Of a DNA stretch of 64,000 nucleotides, positions 35,186 through 45,420 are shown in pieces. The notes under the pieces are model-generated. The model saw nothing but the letters and a program-made list of their open reading frames with translations, ran no database searches and was not told the origin of the DNA. Position 1 is the first letter of the stretch; each line of letters begins with the position of its first letter. The translations under genes and the position numbers were made by a program. Origin of the DNA: Tanypteryx hageni. Lineage: Eukaryota; Arthropoda; Insecta; Odonata; Petaluridae. Where the stretch lies: contig CM054116.1 in assembly GCA_028673005.1 (NCBI GenBank), forward strand, positions 21,275,840 to 21,339,839. The letters run 5' to 3'.

Positions 35186-35422
35186 ACTCAAACGTTAAAT
35201 ATATATTTTCGGGCTTTTCTTTTTTCGCAAAGAAAAGTTTACTCGTAGTAGTGTTCATCTTATTCTCTTGACACGGAAAAATCAGTCTCTTGTCTACAAG
35301 CAGTTATTAAGGAGGACCCAGGATAAGGACCCACTTATACAATACAGTGCCATGCCATGCTTCTCCTGGTCTCCATTAGAATGATAACTTGATTCCAGTT
35401 ATTCAAACTACGTCATTCTATT

Positions 35423-36235
35423 ATGAATTATGAAGACATTGAAAATATTCTAATAGAACTTCGGGAAGAAGAGAGAATGGCTCACATCCAACATGCGACC
35501 CTACAAATGCTAATTAATTTCCTTACACCATTCAAAGATGCATCTTTGAAAGTTGAGGGAGATAGATATGCAATGATTTCGCTTGTTCTACCAATAAGAT
35601 TCAACTTGCTGAATCATCTGAAGGTGTCGGCTTCTGATTCTCATGAACTGGCTGAATTAAAAAATCATGCTCGAAGGATTTTGAACGAAAAATTTTCCAT
35701 ACATAAATTGCACAGGATCGCTTCGTTCCTGTGGCCAAATTTCCGCCAATTAAGAATGCTTTCAACCCAGGAACAAGAAGAAACGGTGCAGGATGTGCAA
35801 GATATAATAGACGAGTTTAAACGTGACGAATTGCAATTAGAGTTACAAGAACCGATTGCAGTTACAACACCTGCAAATCTGTGCGAGACAAGTATAAATG
35901 ATCAACATTCTAGAAAGAGACTGAAAATTATGGATTTCAGTGTGTTTGAGGACGGAGTTGAAGCGCCAAAAAATCAAAATGATGAAATCGAGAAATATCT
36001 GCATATAACTGTGGCTCACGTTGAACTTAATGACTTATTGGAATGGTGGAAAAACCACGAGGAGGAATTCAAATATTTATCTAGAGTAGCCAGAAGTGTA
36101 CTTTGTGTACCAGCCACCAGCGCAAGCAGTGAAAGGAATTTTAGTGTGGCCGGCTTAGTAGTGCAGGAGCATCGAACTAGCTTAAGCAGCGAAAGTGTTG
36201 ACTCCATCCTGTTTTTGCACAACAACATGCAGTAA
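35423..36235 (+). CDS. hAT transposase, C-terminal part with dimerisation domain
   Basis: The 270-codon frame ends with the hAT dimerisation signature: DLLEWWKNHEEEFKYLSRVA, then VLCVPATSASSERNFSVAG and SSESVDSILFLHNN. The upstream part has FLTPFKDASLKVEGDRYAMI, typical of the insertion and catalytic region of Ac/ZBED-like hAT transposases. Intact relatives are usually 550-700 residues with an N-terminal BED zinc finger; that finger and the first catalytic region are absent. Only about 320 bases separate the TIR from this start, so an internal deletion removed them. Context: inside an element with intact TIRs and target duplication. Confidence 0.9.
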   Translation: MNYEDIENILIELREEERMAHIQHATLQMLINFLTPFKDASLKVEGDRYAMISLVLPIRFNLLNHLKVSASDSHELAELKNHARRILNEKFSIHKLHRIASFLWPNFRQLRMLSTQEQEETVQDVQDIIDEFKRDELQLELQEPIAVTTPANLCETSINDQHSRKRLKIMDFSVFEDGVEAPKNQNDEIEKYLHITVAHVELNDLLEWWKNHEEEFKYLSRVARSVLCVPATSASSERNFSVAGLVVQEHRTSLSSESVDSILFLHNNMQ

Positions 36236-37830
36236 GTGGGGTTGAAAGGAATTTCATCTTGGAAGTGCATTAAATTTGGTGAGTTGATAATTATTCTTAC
36301 TTAAAATCACTTTTCTATGCTGTGATTAACCTTTCCTTGGTGATTGAGATGCAATGTAGGAACAGTGTATTTTTTCAATGGAGATCACAATTTTTCTTCT
36401 CTTTTTTTCCCGGTGGAACCATAGGCTTATATCTTGCGCTAAAGGTCTTCGCTAGCAAAAGAAAAAGGAAAGGAAAACTTCTTATATCTGTCTACTCACA
36501 GCTTATTAGAAATGTTTACGGTTCAATTCGTGAATCAGGTTGAGTATAAGCATTTCGACAAACATTCTCTTCCATAACCGCAAGACCCTTCGATCACCAT
36601 TCTCACCCTCCGTTCCTTGCTGCATAGAAGAACGTTAACAACAACCTTTCATTTCGCCCTCTACGAGGTGGTTACGAATCCTAAAGGAAGTTAGTTGAGG
36701 AGCCTTTGGTCTTTACGGATGCAAATTCTGCTTGTTTCACTGTATTTGTTTGCATATAATGCCTATGTATACCTTATTTAGTTTAGTTATAAAATTTTAG
36801 TTTTTACCACGAGCCTACGGACTTTTGTTTTCTAAAGTTGACCCATACATACCTGAGGAAAGGGAACCCAAAAAAATGGGTTCCTTTTTTCGTCACTTAT
36901 TTTTCTCTTCACATAAGGGCTTTCTCTGTTGTGTTAATATTGCGTGGCCTGATGTTGCGTTTCATGCAGCAATGAAGCGAGCAGGCGAGAAGAGAACACG
37001 TCCGCATGAATCACGAACGGAGAACCTCTTCCATATGTTTTCACATTAGATTACTAGAAGTGTTTACCAGGCTATGGGTAAAATTTCACGCTGAATAAAA
37101 TTATGCATGTGGTCATTTTTTAAAAAAAATCGAGAAAGGAAATACATATAAGCTAATGTTTAACTTTCGAACTTTTTTCGTGTTTTGCGTCTAAATTCAT
37201 TTCTAATGTATACAACGTCATATCTCCCTTTACAATGGACGAAATGTAACAATTTCTTCTGTTACTTCTGTAATGACTAAGAGTGATGACTACGCAACTA
37301 AAATGTTTATAATGTTTAAAATCGTCTCCTAAAAAATCAGTAATACTACATTTACTTAAAAATTTCCACTCAATGCATAAAAAAGGTGAGATGGGTACAA
37401 CTTTTCACCCAATAGGTTTAGATGGGTACAGTCCCGAAATAAAATATTTACTAATATTTAAATTATTTGTTGATTAAGATTGTACATCAATATCTTTTAA
37501 AGATTTTCTGGTGATGAATGTTATGTGTAAAGCGCAAACGCGGGAAGAAAAATTATACGATTGATGTACATTCTCTTCTACTGAACATGTAAATATGTGT
37601 ATATAGGATACTTTAAAATATATTATTTAAACAATATATGTTTTACGTAAATTTACAAAAAAACTAAGAAAAATCGAAATAAAAGTTATGAATTTTTAGA
37701 CTTTTTTCGTACATTACCTCGACACAATCGTGTAAATTTAAAACCTCATCCGGCCGTATGGGTGGGATTTACTAAATCTCTTCCGGGCTTGAGGGGTTAA
37801 AGGAAACATGCGCATATTACTGACATGGAG
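36236..37830. other. Non-coding interior of hAT element
   Basis: About 1.6 kb downstream of the transposase fragment. Short plus-strand ORFs at 36322-36543 and 36825-37049 are unrecognised. Confidence 0.5.
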
Positions 37831-37839
37831 GTCAGGGCA

Positions 37840-38009
37840 GATTGTGTGTACATCGGGCCACATTCGGGCTAGATTGAAAAACAGTCGGGCTTCGGACGGG
37901 TATGGGTAGAATATTTTAAGGTAAACTTCGGGTTCGGGCCGGGTCAGGCCAAATGCTCTTCTGGTCGGGCCGGGTAAAATTCTAAAAATTTGGCCCGTGC
38001 AGACCTCTA
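37840..38009 (-). repeat. Right TIR and GC-rich subterminal repeats of hAT
   Basis: In reverse complement this starts TAGAGGTCTGCACGGGCC and contains CCCGGCCCGACC and GACCCGGCCCGAACCCGAAG, mirroring the left end. Confidence 0.85.
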
Positions 38010-38017
38010 CCATAAGG

Positions 38018-39049
38018 CTTTCCTGGCTTGACTGGATAAATTTGTAATCCATTGATTCCCTTTATCAACTTTAAGACATTAATTGTGCTGAACTTTGACA
38101 TGGAATAAAAATTCATTCCATATTGTAACAGAGTTAATGAATATTCGATAGTTATTCATGTGTTTTAATGAATTCTAATTTCACCTTTTTCTCGAAATAT
38201 ATTATTTTAGCATGTCTTGCAGCTGATATCCTTAAGATATTGAGTTTCTTTTTCAAGTGGCATCTATGCATTTCCCTCAAACTCTTGTTTTAACTTCTGT
38301 AAGCCTATCTTTTATAACAAAAAATGGTGTCCCAATTGTCCATACCCAGTTTACATCAGTCTACCAAAATCAGGGCATCAAAACTAAATGGCTCCGAGAT
38401 CTTAATGGGAGCTATGGACAGTATTTGGCAGAGTTGAAAACATCCAAAACTGAAAAAAATAATGCTAAACTAGAACCAAAACCTAAAACCCATGTTAATT
38501 TTATTCCTTTTTTTCATTTGCAGAAACATGTAGGAAATTCACAGTGAGTGTAGCTAAAATAATTCCCTAAATTGATTTCTCCTGTATCGGGTTAAATTCA
38601 TCATACCATTATCTCTTCTTTTGCCAACACTGCATAGTCATGCCCAGGATTTTTGTTGGTGTTGGGGCATAACGGTAAACACTCATTTCCATGTTTGCAT
38701 ACTTACATTTTTATATGTAAACACAAGCACACATTCACATATTCTCAAACACACACATACAGGCATGCCTCGCTTAGTGCAAGAGAGACATCTGTGCACT
38801 AATTGAATTTGTGCTAAATGAACAGTTTGTTCAAAAATAATTCCCAACATTACAGCTTATGCTTGTCTGCATAGGATCTTCAGAACACTTTATTCCATCT
38901 ATTTCTTGCTTGCCAATCTCACTATTTGAGAGGGAGGAGTTTTCTTTGGTGTATTTCTTCCAGGACATCCATTGGGGCAGTTTGATACTATCTTGGCTAG
39001 GTCCATCCCAACCAAGAAAACATCTGCATTCAGAAACAGGAAAATTGAT
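38018..39049. other. No recognised gene; one unassigned ORF
   Basis: A 96-codon plus-strand frame at 38257-38547 (LTSVSLSFITKNGVPIVHTQ, then IKTKWLRDLNGSYGQYLAEL) has a protein-like composition but no motif I know. A TIR-like phrase GGCATGCCTCGCTTAGTGC at 38761-38779 resembles the ends of some Tigger/pogo elements, but no partner was found. Confidence 0.35.
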
Positions 39050-39125
39050 CTGCTATGATAATTCAGTGGTAGAATATCTGTCCAGCAAGTGGAAGACCCA
39101 GGTTCCATTCCCATTCCCATTGCAG
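39050..39125 (+). repeat. tRNA-derived SINE fragment (family 2)
   Basis: AATTCAGTGGTAGAATATCT, CAGCAAGTGGAAGACCCAGG and TTCCATTCCCATTCCC correspond block by block to the better preserved tRNA-like head at 55073-55145. The B box is mutated (GGTTCCATTCC). Confidence 0.7.
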
Positions 39126-39299
39126 ACTTTTTTCTTGCTTCAAAATTATTCCATATGATTCCAGAATGATTGTTATTGGTGAAATTATGCATAAATGCGT
39201 GATAAATTATTACGTTTTTACACCCAGCTGATTCATCTCTTGCCTACGCCCGAGAGTTAGTGCAATGAATAGTCAAACAGGAAGTGAGGAGAGAAACAC

Positions 39300-39502
39300 G
39301 ATGCCGACATTTGTCTACTCTTACGAAGAGCACCAGGGGGGCCAACTGCTTAACGTCCATTCCGAAGGACAGAGCGTCGATTTGAGCGCGCTCCTCGGTT
39401 TCATTTTCTCATTGGCTCTTCCTCGTCACCTTAGTACAAATTGGGGATCGGGCGTCCTCGGAAAAAATGCTCATAAAGATTCGAACCGGGTGTCGCTTTA
39501 GC
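39300..39502 (-). mobile_element. SINE body and B box, 3' half of a SINE split by the P-like element
   Basis: Read on the minus strand it contains the B box GGTTCGAATC (39487-39478) and then the body block GCTCTGTCCTTCGGAATGG with GTTAAGCAGTTGGCCCC (39380-39331), shared with the SINE at 17335. Its head continues at 42641-42705, on the far side of the P-like element. Confidence 0.82.
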
Positions 39503-39529
39503 CAAGGCCGTCTCGAAATACAGGCCTGC
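39503..39529 (+). repeat. P-like element left TIR
   Basis: 27 bases. Pairs with 42615-42640 in reverse complement with one mismatch (A versus G) over 26 positions. Confidence 0.93.
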
Positions 39530-39611
39530 TACTAGGATTTGTGACGTCACGCGAGTGATCTGACTCAGCGGGAATATGGCGGCACGATCATCCAAATATA
39601 CTACATATTCT

Positions 39612-39653
39612 AGCGTTTATCACAACATATACATATATATTGTGATAAACGCT
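39612..39653. repeat. 14-bp perfect inverted repeat inside the P-like element
   Basis: AGCGTTTATCACAA (39612-39625) and its exact complement TTGTGATAAACGCT (39640-39653) flank an AT-alternating loop, downstream of the transposase gene. It could be a transcript 3' hairpin or an internal transposase-binding site; P elements are known to carry internal inverted repeats. Confidence 0.85.
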
Positions 39654-40052
39654 GAAATTTACCGGAAGTCTTTATTTATTTTCAGAACACAGGATAAAAA
39701 CTGATTAATAATTTCGTAAATAAAAATCACAAAAATAAGCAATGAGTGTACTTAACTTACGTTTAGTGCCACTCTTTTCCCTCTTCATTGCATCAGTTTT
39801 ATTTTTACAATAGTTATTTAGTAAAATATTGCTCATGGTTTCAACACAAATTCTTACGTTTTTTAATTGGCACTCTACAACTACAAACACTTGACATATC
39901 TAGGCACATATTTTCCATTTTGAACATCGACAAATTTACCAAAATTTTTTTTTATTGTTACAATCAATAAATTTCGTTTCGTATTCCTCACTTATTAACA
40001 ATGCAAAAACACCATAGCATAGCAGATTTCATTTTTAGAATACTAATGATTT

Positions 40053-42188
40053 TCAGTTTTTTTTTTCAGTTTCTAATACTTGCTTTATACCAACATTATA
40101 GTTCCCACCATTCATGCTGCGATATTGGCCAAACCTGGATTCCAGCTGATCAGTCTGGAATTTCCCCAATAGAACATATTTAGCAGGAAAATTAAGAAGC
40201 AAATGGCAGGAGATATCTATCAAACATTGGCTGGTATGCCTCAGTGCTATATATGTATCATTAGACAATTTTCCAAGAAAAGAAGATCCCAGATGGGATT
40301 CCTTGGCATGCCACTCATCTAACCACAAACAAAACTTTTTAAGAAATTCTAAACTTGAATCATCAACACTGTGAATTGGATGGCAAAATGTTTCTCTTAA
40401 GTGAACGCCTTTGAAAGGATGTTTGACATTCACTATTTTCCACCAGCGCAATATAATCTCCATAAAGCTTTTTGTTTCAAGGAAACCATCCCCAAATTCA
40501 CTTGAAAAATGTTCCAAAGCAGCAATATTCTTTTCATCAAAAAACTTAACTGCAGCATTTACATTCTGCCTTTCCAAAGGGGATGGATATAAAACTTTCT
40601 GAGATAAGGCAGGAGCAGTTTTTATATTTTCGCCCAACTTTTTATTATAAATCATTTTAAGATGTTGCACAGTTGGCTTCAATAACTGAGTGGCATCATT
40701 AAAAGATGGAACATAAAATGTTTGATTTGTTTTCCACTGATTAAGCCAGTTATTTCTAATCGATTTCAAAAGGTGGACAGTGTCAAATACAATGAATACC
40801 TTATGATCCTTATCCATAGGATTTACAAAACTTGTACCAAAAGTCCCTCCACACAACATCTGAAACATGGTTCTATTTACTCTATTATTAACTGAGATTA
40901 ATGATACAATTCTATAACCAATCTTGCCCACAATCTGCAACACTTCTGTTACCAATTCCTTTAAATGGTGTGCTGTAAGTTTTTTTACAGGATAGACAGC
41001 TATTACATCCTTATTTTTAGAGAGCACCGATGACAGCATAAAGCACTGAAGTGTTGTTGCTTCGCCTTGATTGTCAGATGCTTTGCCCAAAACTTTCCCT
41101 CCAACATAAGACAGGCCTGGCTTCACATAAATTTCATCTAACATGATGGAGATAAGGTTCTCACTAGCATCAAGCAGTTTGAATTTTTCAGATAAATAAC
41201 TTACATGTGCATTGTTTTTCCCAACTTTTCCAACCCCTAAGTTTGTACCCAATTGTCTCATGTAAGAAACAGATGGAAGAAGAATGACTTTTGACTGGCA
41301 GATGAAATTGTAAGCAGCTGGATAACAAAAATAAACAGTGCAGCACCAGACTAAAAAAGGGGAAGAATATTTTGGCTTTTTAGAATTTAAAAGCTGCAAT
41401 TGTTCTATACAAAATTTCAAATTGGAATTTTTATCTGAAAACTCTTCCACAGATGAAATTAATAACTGTAAAGCCATTTCAATCTTTGTAGATGCATCAT
41501 TAAGTTCATATGAAAATAAATGACTTAGCAAAGACTCAAATTTTGTCCACCTATCACATAAGGAAGACTTCCCCAAAACCCAGTCTAATTTCATTTTAGG
41601 CAGACGAACATTATTATGCCAAACAGATACACTTAAATCATGAAAAAACTTAACACTTAAAATTATTTTAGGATAATCAACGAAACACATTTTTCCTAAA
41701 ATTAAGCAATCACTTTCATTAAGGACGAACCAACCTGAAGTTAAACGCATTTTATAGCCATTCTGTAAACATGCAAATGACTTAATGGTGTCTTCACACC
41801 ACTGGCTAAATTTCCTTTCTTCAGCCAGTTTTGCTTCAGCTACCCTGTCTTCTGGGCGTCGTCTGGGTTGACTTGGTTCTGAAGATAAATATGATGGCTG
41901 ACCTTCGAAAATTGTAGGGTAAGCATCATTCTTCAAAGCTAAGTGTTTCCTAGGAACAACAAGCTCACTGCCGTCATCCCGTTTCATCCTGTCTACGCGA
42001 ATAACAAAGTTCTCCGAAAAATGTTTTACACAAACAACAGCTGTGTTACTAGGACTGAAGTCCTTTCTATGGATGTTGTGTAACCACTTGGCTCTTCGCA
42101 CTGGATCTTTCGGAAAAGAGAAGCAAGGAGTATAAGCCTGTCCATCATAGTTAGACTTACATTCAGGCACACAGCATTTCCTTCCCAT
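40053..42188 (-). CDS. THAP-domain P-element transposase, 711 aa
   Basis: Cut-and-paste transposase. The THAP zinc finger occupies residues 1-94: C6, C10, W35, C53, H56 and the closing AYPTIF at 89-94 (AVPTIF in the family). The RNase H-like region starts near 340. D351 in IMLDEIYVKPG is the first acidic residue, and the GTP-binding insertion region contains FDTVHLLKSIRNNW. E683 in TDQLESRFGQYR fits the last acidic residue. At 431-438 the sequence is ISVNNRVN; relatives usually have an Asp where V433 stands, so the second catalytic residue may be lost. Length is close to the 751-residue Drosophila P transposase, but there are no introns. The start is the first Met and directly precedes the zinc ligands. 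Confidence 0.93.
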   Translation of the reverse strand: MGRKCCVPECKSNYDGQAYTPCFSFPKDPVRRAKWLHNIHRKDFSPSNTAVVCVKHFSENFVIRVDRMKRDDGSELVVPRKHLALKNDAYPTIFEGQPSYLSSEPSQPRRRPEDRVAEAKLAEERKFSQWCEDTIKSFACLQNGYKMRLTSGWFVLNESDCLILGKMCFVDYPKIILSVKFFHDLSVSVWHNNVRLPKMKLDWVLGKSSLCDRWTKFESLLSHLFSYELNDASTKIEMALQLLISSVEEFSDKNSNLKFCIEQLQLLNSKKPKYSSPFLVWCCTVYFCYPAAYNFICQSKVILLPSVSYMRQLGTNLGVGKVGKNNAHVSYLSEKFKLLDASENLISIMLDEIYVKPGLSYVGGKVLGKASDNQGEATTLQCFMLSSVLSKNKDVIAVYPVKKLTAHHLKELVTEVLQIVGKIGYRIVSLISVNNRVNRTMFQMLCGGTFGTSFVNPMDKDHKVFIVFDTVHLLKSIRNNWLNQWKTNQTFYVPSFNDATQLLKPTVQHLKMIYNKKLGENIKTAPALSQKVLYPSPLERQNVNAAVKFFDEKNIAALEHFSSEFGDGFLETKSFMEIILRWWKIVNVKHPFKGVHLRETFCHPIHSVDDSSLEFLKKFCLWLDEWHAKESHLGSSFLGKLSNDTYIALRHTSQCLIDISCHLLLNFPAKYVLLGKFQTDQLESRFGQYRSMNGGNYNVGIKQVLETEKKN

Positions 42189-42614
42189 CTGAAATTTTGA
42201 GCAAATATTACATTATTCTTTTTCAACTCTTAAATGTCCTTAAAAATATTGCATTAAGCATATATAATATACATTACATTAATCATATTCTAATTATATT
42301 ATGCATCCACGCAAAAATCAAAAAGAGAAACATCTAGTCAACGGAATCTAATTCAAATAATATTAACTTTAATTACTTACCGTTCAGTATTTATTCCTTA
42401 ATTGTAATTCTTCTCGAACTGGTGTCCAATATGAATCCAAAAACAGGAACAACTTACAACTTTTCACAGTAAACCACCAAAATTACCTTAAACACACCAC
42501 TTATCTACACGTGTTCTCCTTCAAAAAGGCTTTGAAAGCATTGGTGAAACAAATGCGAGTCTGCTTGCGTTCAGATTTCTCTCGTGACGTCAGCGGACTT
42601 TTGAGCCGCCAGTG

Positions 42615-42640
42615 GCAGGCCTGTACTTCGAGACGGCCTT
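42615..42640 (-). repeat. P-like element right TIR
   Basis: Reverse complement of the left TIR with one mismatch. The GGCCTT/GCTTTAGC boundary marks the insertion junction. Confidence 0.93.
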
Positions 42641-42705
42641 GCTTTAGCAGATCACGGCGAGGCCAACACCAACCACTACACCCGTGGCGAAGTTGAAAGC
42701 TTTTT
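42641..42705 (-). mobile_element. SINE tRNA-like head, 5' half of the SINE split by the P-like element
   Basis: On the minus strand GGTGTAGTGGTTGGTGTTGG forms the A-box region. Removing the P-like element and one copy of the duplication restores an uninterrupted tRNA-like head leading to the B box at 39487-39478. Confidence 0.78.
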
Positions 42706-42783
42706 CCGCATTTAATTTCCGCGCGGCGACCAAATCCCCACGGCACAAAGTTCGGAGTTCTCCCCGCAGAGAGCTGTGCGATC

Positions 42784-42823
42784 CTTTGGTACAAGGCCAT
42801 ATATATATAGCCTTGCTTTGGTA
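42784..42823. other. Probable excision footprint of a P-like element
   Basis: Two perfect copies of CTTTGGTA (42784-42791 and 42816-42823) flank a 24-base near-palindrome that starts CAAGGCC, ends GCCTTG and is filled with alternating AT. CAAGGC is the terminal sequence of the P-like element 150 bp away, and P excision in Drosophila leaves just such a duplication with short TIR stubs and AT filler. Confidence 0.82.
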
Positions 42824-43535
42824 CTCTCAGCTGGCGGACATAATGCTAACTAAGTCGAATCGGTAGCGCGAAATCTACGCAGGGATTTATAAAATTCCGT
42901 ATTAAAATCATTTAAAATCGAGTTAAGAACACTAGTTATGGACAATTCCAATGCGGAAAAGATTGACGTTATATTTTCCCAGCAGAAAATTCAAGCCTGG
43001 ACCGAAATTTCTCAGATATTTGTTTTTAATCAAAAGCAAATTAAAAGATATTTAACCGGTTTTTAAATAGCTAAAAAACATATAATGCTTTTAAATGCGT
43101 AATATATTATGTAATAAGAGGAAATCTGCAATTTATTAGCGTTAAAACTTTAAAAAATTGTGATTGTTTTAAATATTTTTTACGTATCGCGTAACAACGA
43201 CCTTAATTGTTAATAATTTGCTGTCATTTTTCCTTCTTCTCCCTTATATATATCTATGAACGGAATTTATAACTGCCAAAAGGAATAGACGAAGGACGAA
43301 AACATTTGTAATTCCTTTTCATTAAATACAATTGTGCGTGTTTGTTACTTAGGACATAGGGGCAAAGAAACTAAGAAAATGATATATGTAAATAGTTTAC
43401 GTGATCTAATCGGGAGTGACAGTTTACTGGTGACAAAATATGAACTATTCTTTATATCTCGTAAAATATAACTTATAACGAAAAACTCCATTTTATTAAC
43501 TTTGTATAGCACTTCTTAACATATTATTTTAAAAA
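42824..43535. other. No gene; contains repeat copy 43403-43466
   Basis: No coding sequence. The block 43403-43466 (GTTTACTGGTGACAAAATATG) matches 3122-3190. Confidence 0.5.
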
Positions 43536-44640
43536 TCACAATAAAAAATCAAGTCGTCGATTGCCAGAATTAGCAAAACGATCTAAAATCTCTTCCGGGT
43601 CAAGATGAATATCTTGATGCATATGGAGTAACGCCAAACCCACAAGTATTTCTTCACTCATTCTGTTCCGCAACCAAGTTTTTAATCGTCGCAAAGCCGA
43701 AAAGCTGCGTTCAGAGCTAGCAAGAGTGAGTAAAATTTTTAATAAAATGTTGCAATTTGGATAAATTTCCTCGTCGCACATACTGAAAACTTCACAGGCA
43801 CTCATGTCAATTTTAATGTTATTGCACTTATATTCACGTTCCCATTTGGTTTTCCACATTATTAATTCTCTTAGAAAAATAGTAAACGAATTTGAAATAA
43901 TGGAAACATTCAAAAAGTCAAAATATTTTTCCCATAATGACGTTGCAGTATTATCTAACTCAACTTGATCCAAACACAATTGTTGTTTCGGTAATATATT
44001 TCCCAAATTAAATGCCTTCAGTGTATCAACACAAAAACGGCTTCGAAAATCAACTAGGAGAGTATCAATCATTGGGATAAATACACTACGTCGATAGTAT
44101 TCCTCAGCAGTTTCCGAACAGTTAATTCGTCTTGATGCATACCAGGGCTTAATGAGCTTTAATTGCAAAATATCTGCAAATTCATAAGCGCTTTTCCAAA
44201 TTCTATTAATACTTCATCAATCCTTTTCCTTTCACAATCTAATAAGCAAATGATATCCTCAATGCATTTTATAGTTGAATACAGATCTAGCGATTCTTTT
44301 TGTAATGACTTACTAACCGGAAGTGTTAAGGAAAAAATAAAAGTAATGCATTTCATCGAAACAATGTATTCGCTTGTCATGAGATTATTGAGGAGTAAAT
44401 CTGCCTTTGTTGAATATGCCCTATCATCCCAATTACTGATATCGTTCAATATCTTGGTAATAGTGGAAAATTTTTCTCAAACATTAAACAAGCATTATGC
44501 CTTTCTACCCAGCGTGTATCGCACAAGCTACTAAATCCCCCACCCATTTCTCTCTTTAAAAGAAAATTTCTCTTAGCAGACAAATGATAAAAATTAATAG
44601 CCTCGCCCATTAATTCAAAACATTTTCTAATTGCCCTAAT
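43536..44640 (-). pseudogene. hAT transposase C-terminal part (ZMYM/P52rIPK-like)
   Basis: Minus-strand frame 44168-43536 ends with the hAT dimerisation signature LASSERSFSALRRLKTWLRN, then ILVGLALLHMHQDI and EEILDRFANSGNRRLDFLL. Upstream frames (44449-44159 and beyond to 44640) supply SSLCDTRWVERHNACLMFEK, WDDRAYSTKADLLL and SKSLQKESLDLYSTI, in the order found in DUF4371-type hAT proteins. Frame breaks at about 44160 and 44450 and loss of the N-terminal half mark it as a pseudogene. It is flanked by two blocks also found at 3122 and 5228. Confidence 0.88.
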
Positions 44641-44646
44641 TTTAAG

Positions 44647-44950
44647 GAACTGCGAGAAAATTTTAAAGACTTTATAAAGAACAGAAATAAACTCATACCA
44701 TACATAGCCTTCTGATATTGGATACAGCCCCGAAGCTCCAAAAATTAAGAAAATAAAAAGGAGCGTTATTAAGACGCAATTAAGCGTAAAGTGTTTACAA
44801 TAGTCGCCTGTAGATGGTGTGGTGGTGGCAGCTAAAAAATTTAGTTTTAAAAATATCTCTTCAGAAAATGTTTCGAACTAAGGTTATAGAAAATTAAATT
44901 TACTACAACATTTATTCCAGTACGTTTTTACAATTATCAAATATTAAAGA
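44647..44950 (+). repeat. Dispersed repeat, copy 2 of pair with 5228-5550
   Basis: See 5228-5550 for shared phrases. Here it directly adjoins the hAT remnant, so it is probably part of that element's non-coding end. Confidence 0.75.
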
Positions 44951-45094
44951 AATTATAAAAAACGAATGTGACAAGAGTAAACACCCCGGATTTTTCCCAA
45001 AACCTAATCATTTCTTGTGCCCTTAATAAAAAAGGTCAAATATAAAATGTCTTGTTAATCTGATTAATGGTTTTGAGCACCCACAAAATTCCGG

Positions 45095-45200
45095 TCACAG
45101 ACACGCAGACATCATAAAGAAAATAGTCAAAACGTGTTCAGGGGACCTTAAAATACGTATTTCTGTTGAAATCTCGAATTCGATTTTTAATAATTAATAG
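45095..45200 (-). repeat. Dispersed repeat, inverted copy of 15785-15890
   Basis: In reverse complement it reads ACGTATTTTAAGGTCCCCTG then ACACGTTTTGACTATTTTC and TCTGCGTGTCTGTG, matching 15785-15890. Confidence 0.6.
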
Positions 45201-45284
45201 AGTATTATGAGGTTTAAAATATTAAAAGCAACGTCAAAATTTCTTTCTGACATTATACTTTGCATTTATTTTTTTAAACCAACG

Positions 45285-45395
45285 AATTTAATAATTGTAA
45301 TTGAAGAAAAATCTCCGAGCCAGTCAATAAAAGTAAAAACTGAATACCCCGGATAAAAAATAAGAAGGGCCGGATAAAAATGGCGATACGTATTT
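45285..45395 (-). repeat. Left inverted terminal repeat of the Penelope-like element
   Basis: About 110 bases complementary to the right arm, with one copy of the GCCATTTTTATCCGG unit that is tandemly repeated in the right arm. Confidence 0.85.
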
Positions 45396-45420
45396 CGGTT
45401 ACCAAGTAACCATCATCGTG
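45383..45420 (-). ncRNA. Hammerhead-ribozyme-like motif
   Basis: On the minus strand: GATGATGGTTACTTGGTAAC, then CGAAATACGTATC. GGTTAC and GTAACC form stem II with a TTG loop, GAAA follows in the conserved position, and ATACGTAT can close stem III before the C of the cleavage site. The core reads ACGATGA instead of the canonical CTGATGA, so two core bases differ and activity is doubtful. Hammerhead motifs are known in terminal repeats of Penelope-like elements. The inverted right arm begins at the predicted cleavage position. Confidence 0.55.

Larger units (their letters stand above)
35104..38009 (+). mobile_element. hAT transposon with perfect 8-bp target duplication
   Basis: The 8-bp target duplication CCATAAGG lies at 35096-35103 and 38010-38017. 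The termini are TAGAGGTCTGCATGGGCC on the left and TAGAGGTCTGCACGGGCC in reverse complement on the right (17 of 18 identical). Both subterminal zones contain CGGGTTCGGGCCGGGT-type blocks. The transposase inside lacks its N-terminal region, so the copy is probably non-autonomous. The 8-bp duplication, TIR type and C-terminal domain all indicate the hAT superfamily. Confidence 0.95.
39503..42640 (-). mobile_element. P-element-like DNA transposon with full-length ORF
   Basis: Terminal inverted repeats (CAAGGCCGTCTCGAA, one mismatch, ACAGGCCTGC) bound the element. The left flank GCTTTAGC (39495-39502) is repeated at 42641-42648, the 8-bp duplication typical of P elements; one base at the right end is ambiguous. 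Subterminal inverted blocks TGACGTCACG and ATCTGA are shared by both ends. The single 711-codon THAP/P transposase frame is uninterrupted. The element lies inside a tRNA-derived SINE, between its A-box and B-box regions. Confidence 0.95.
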
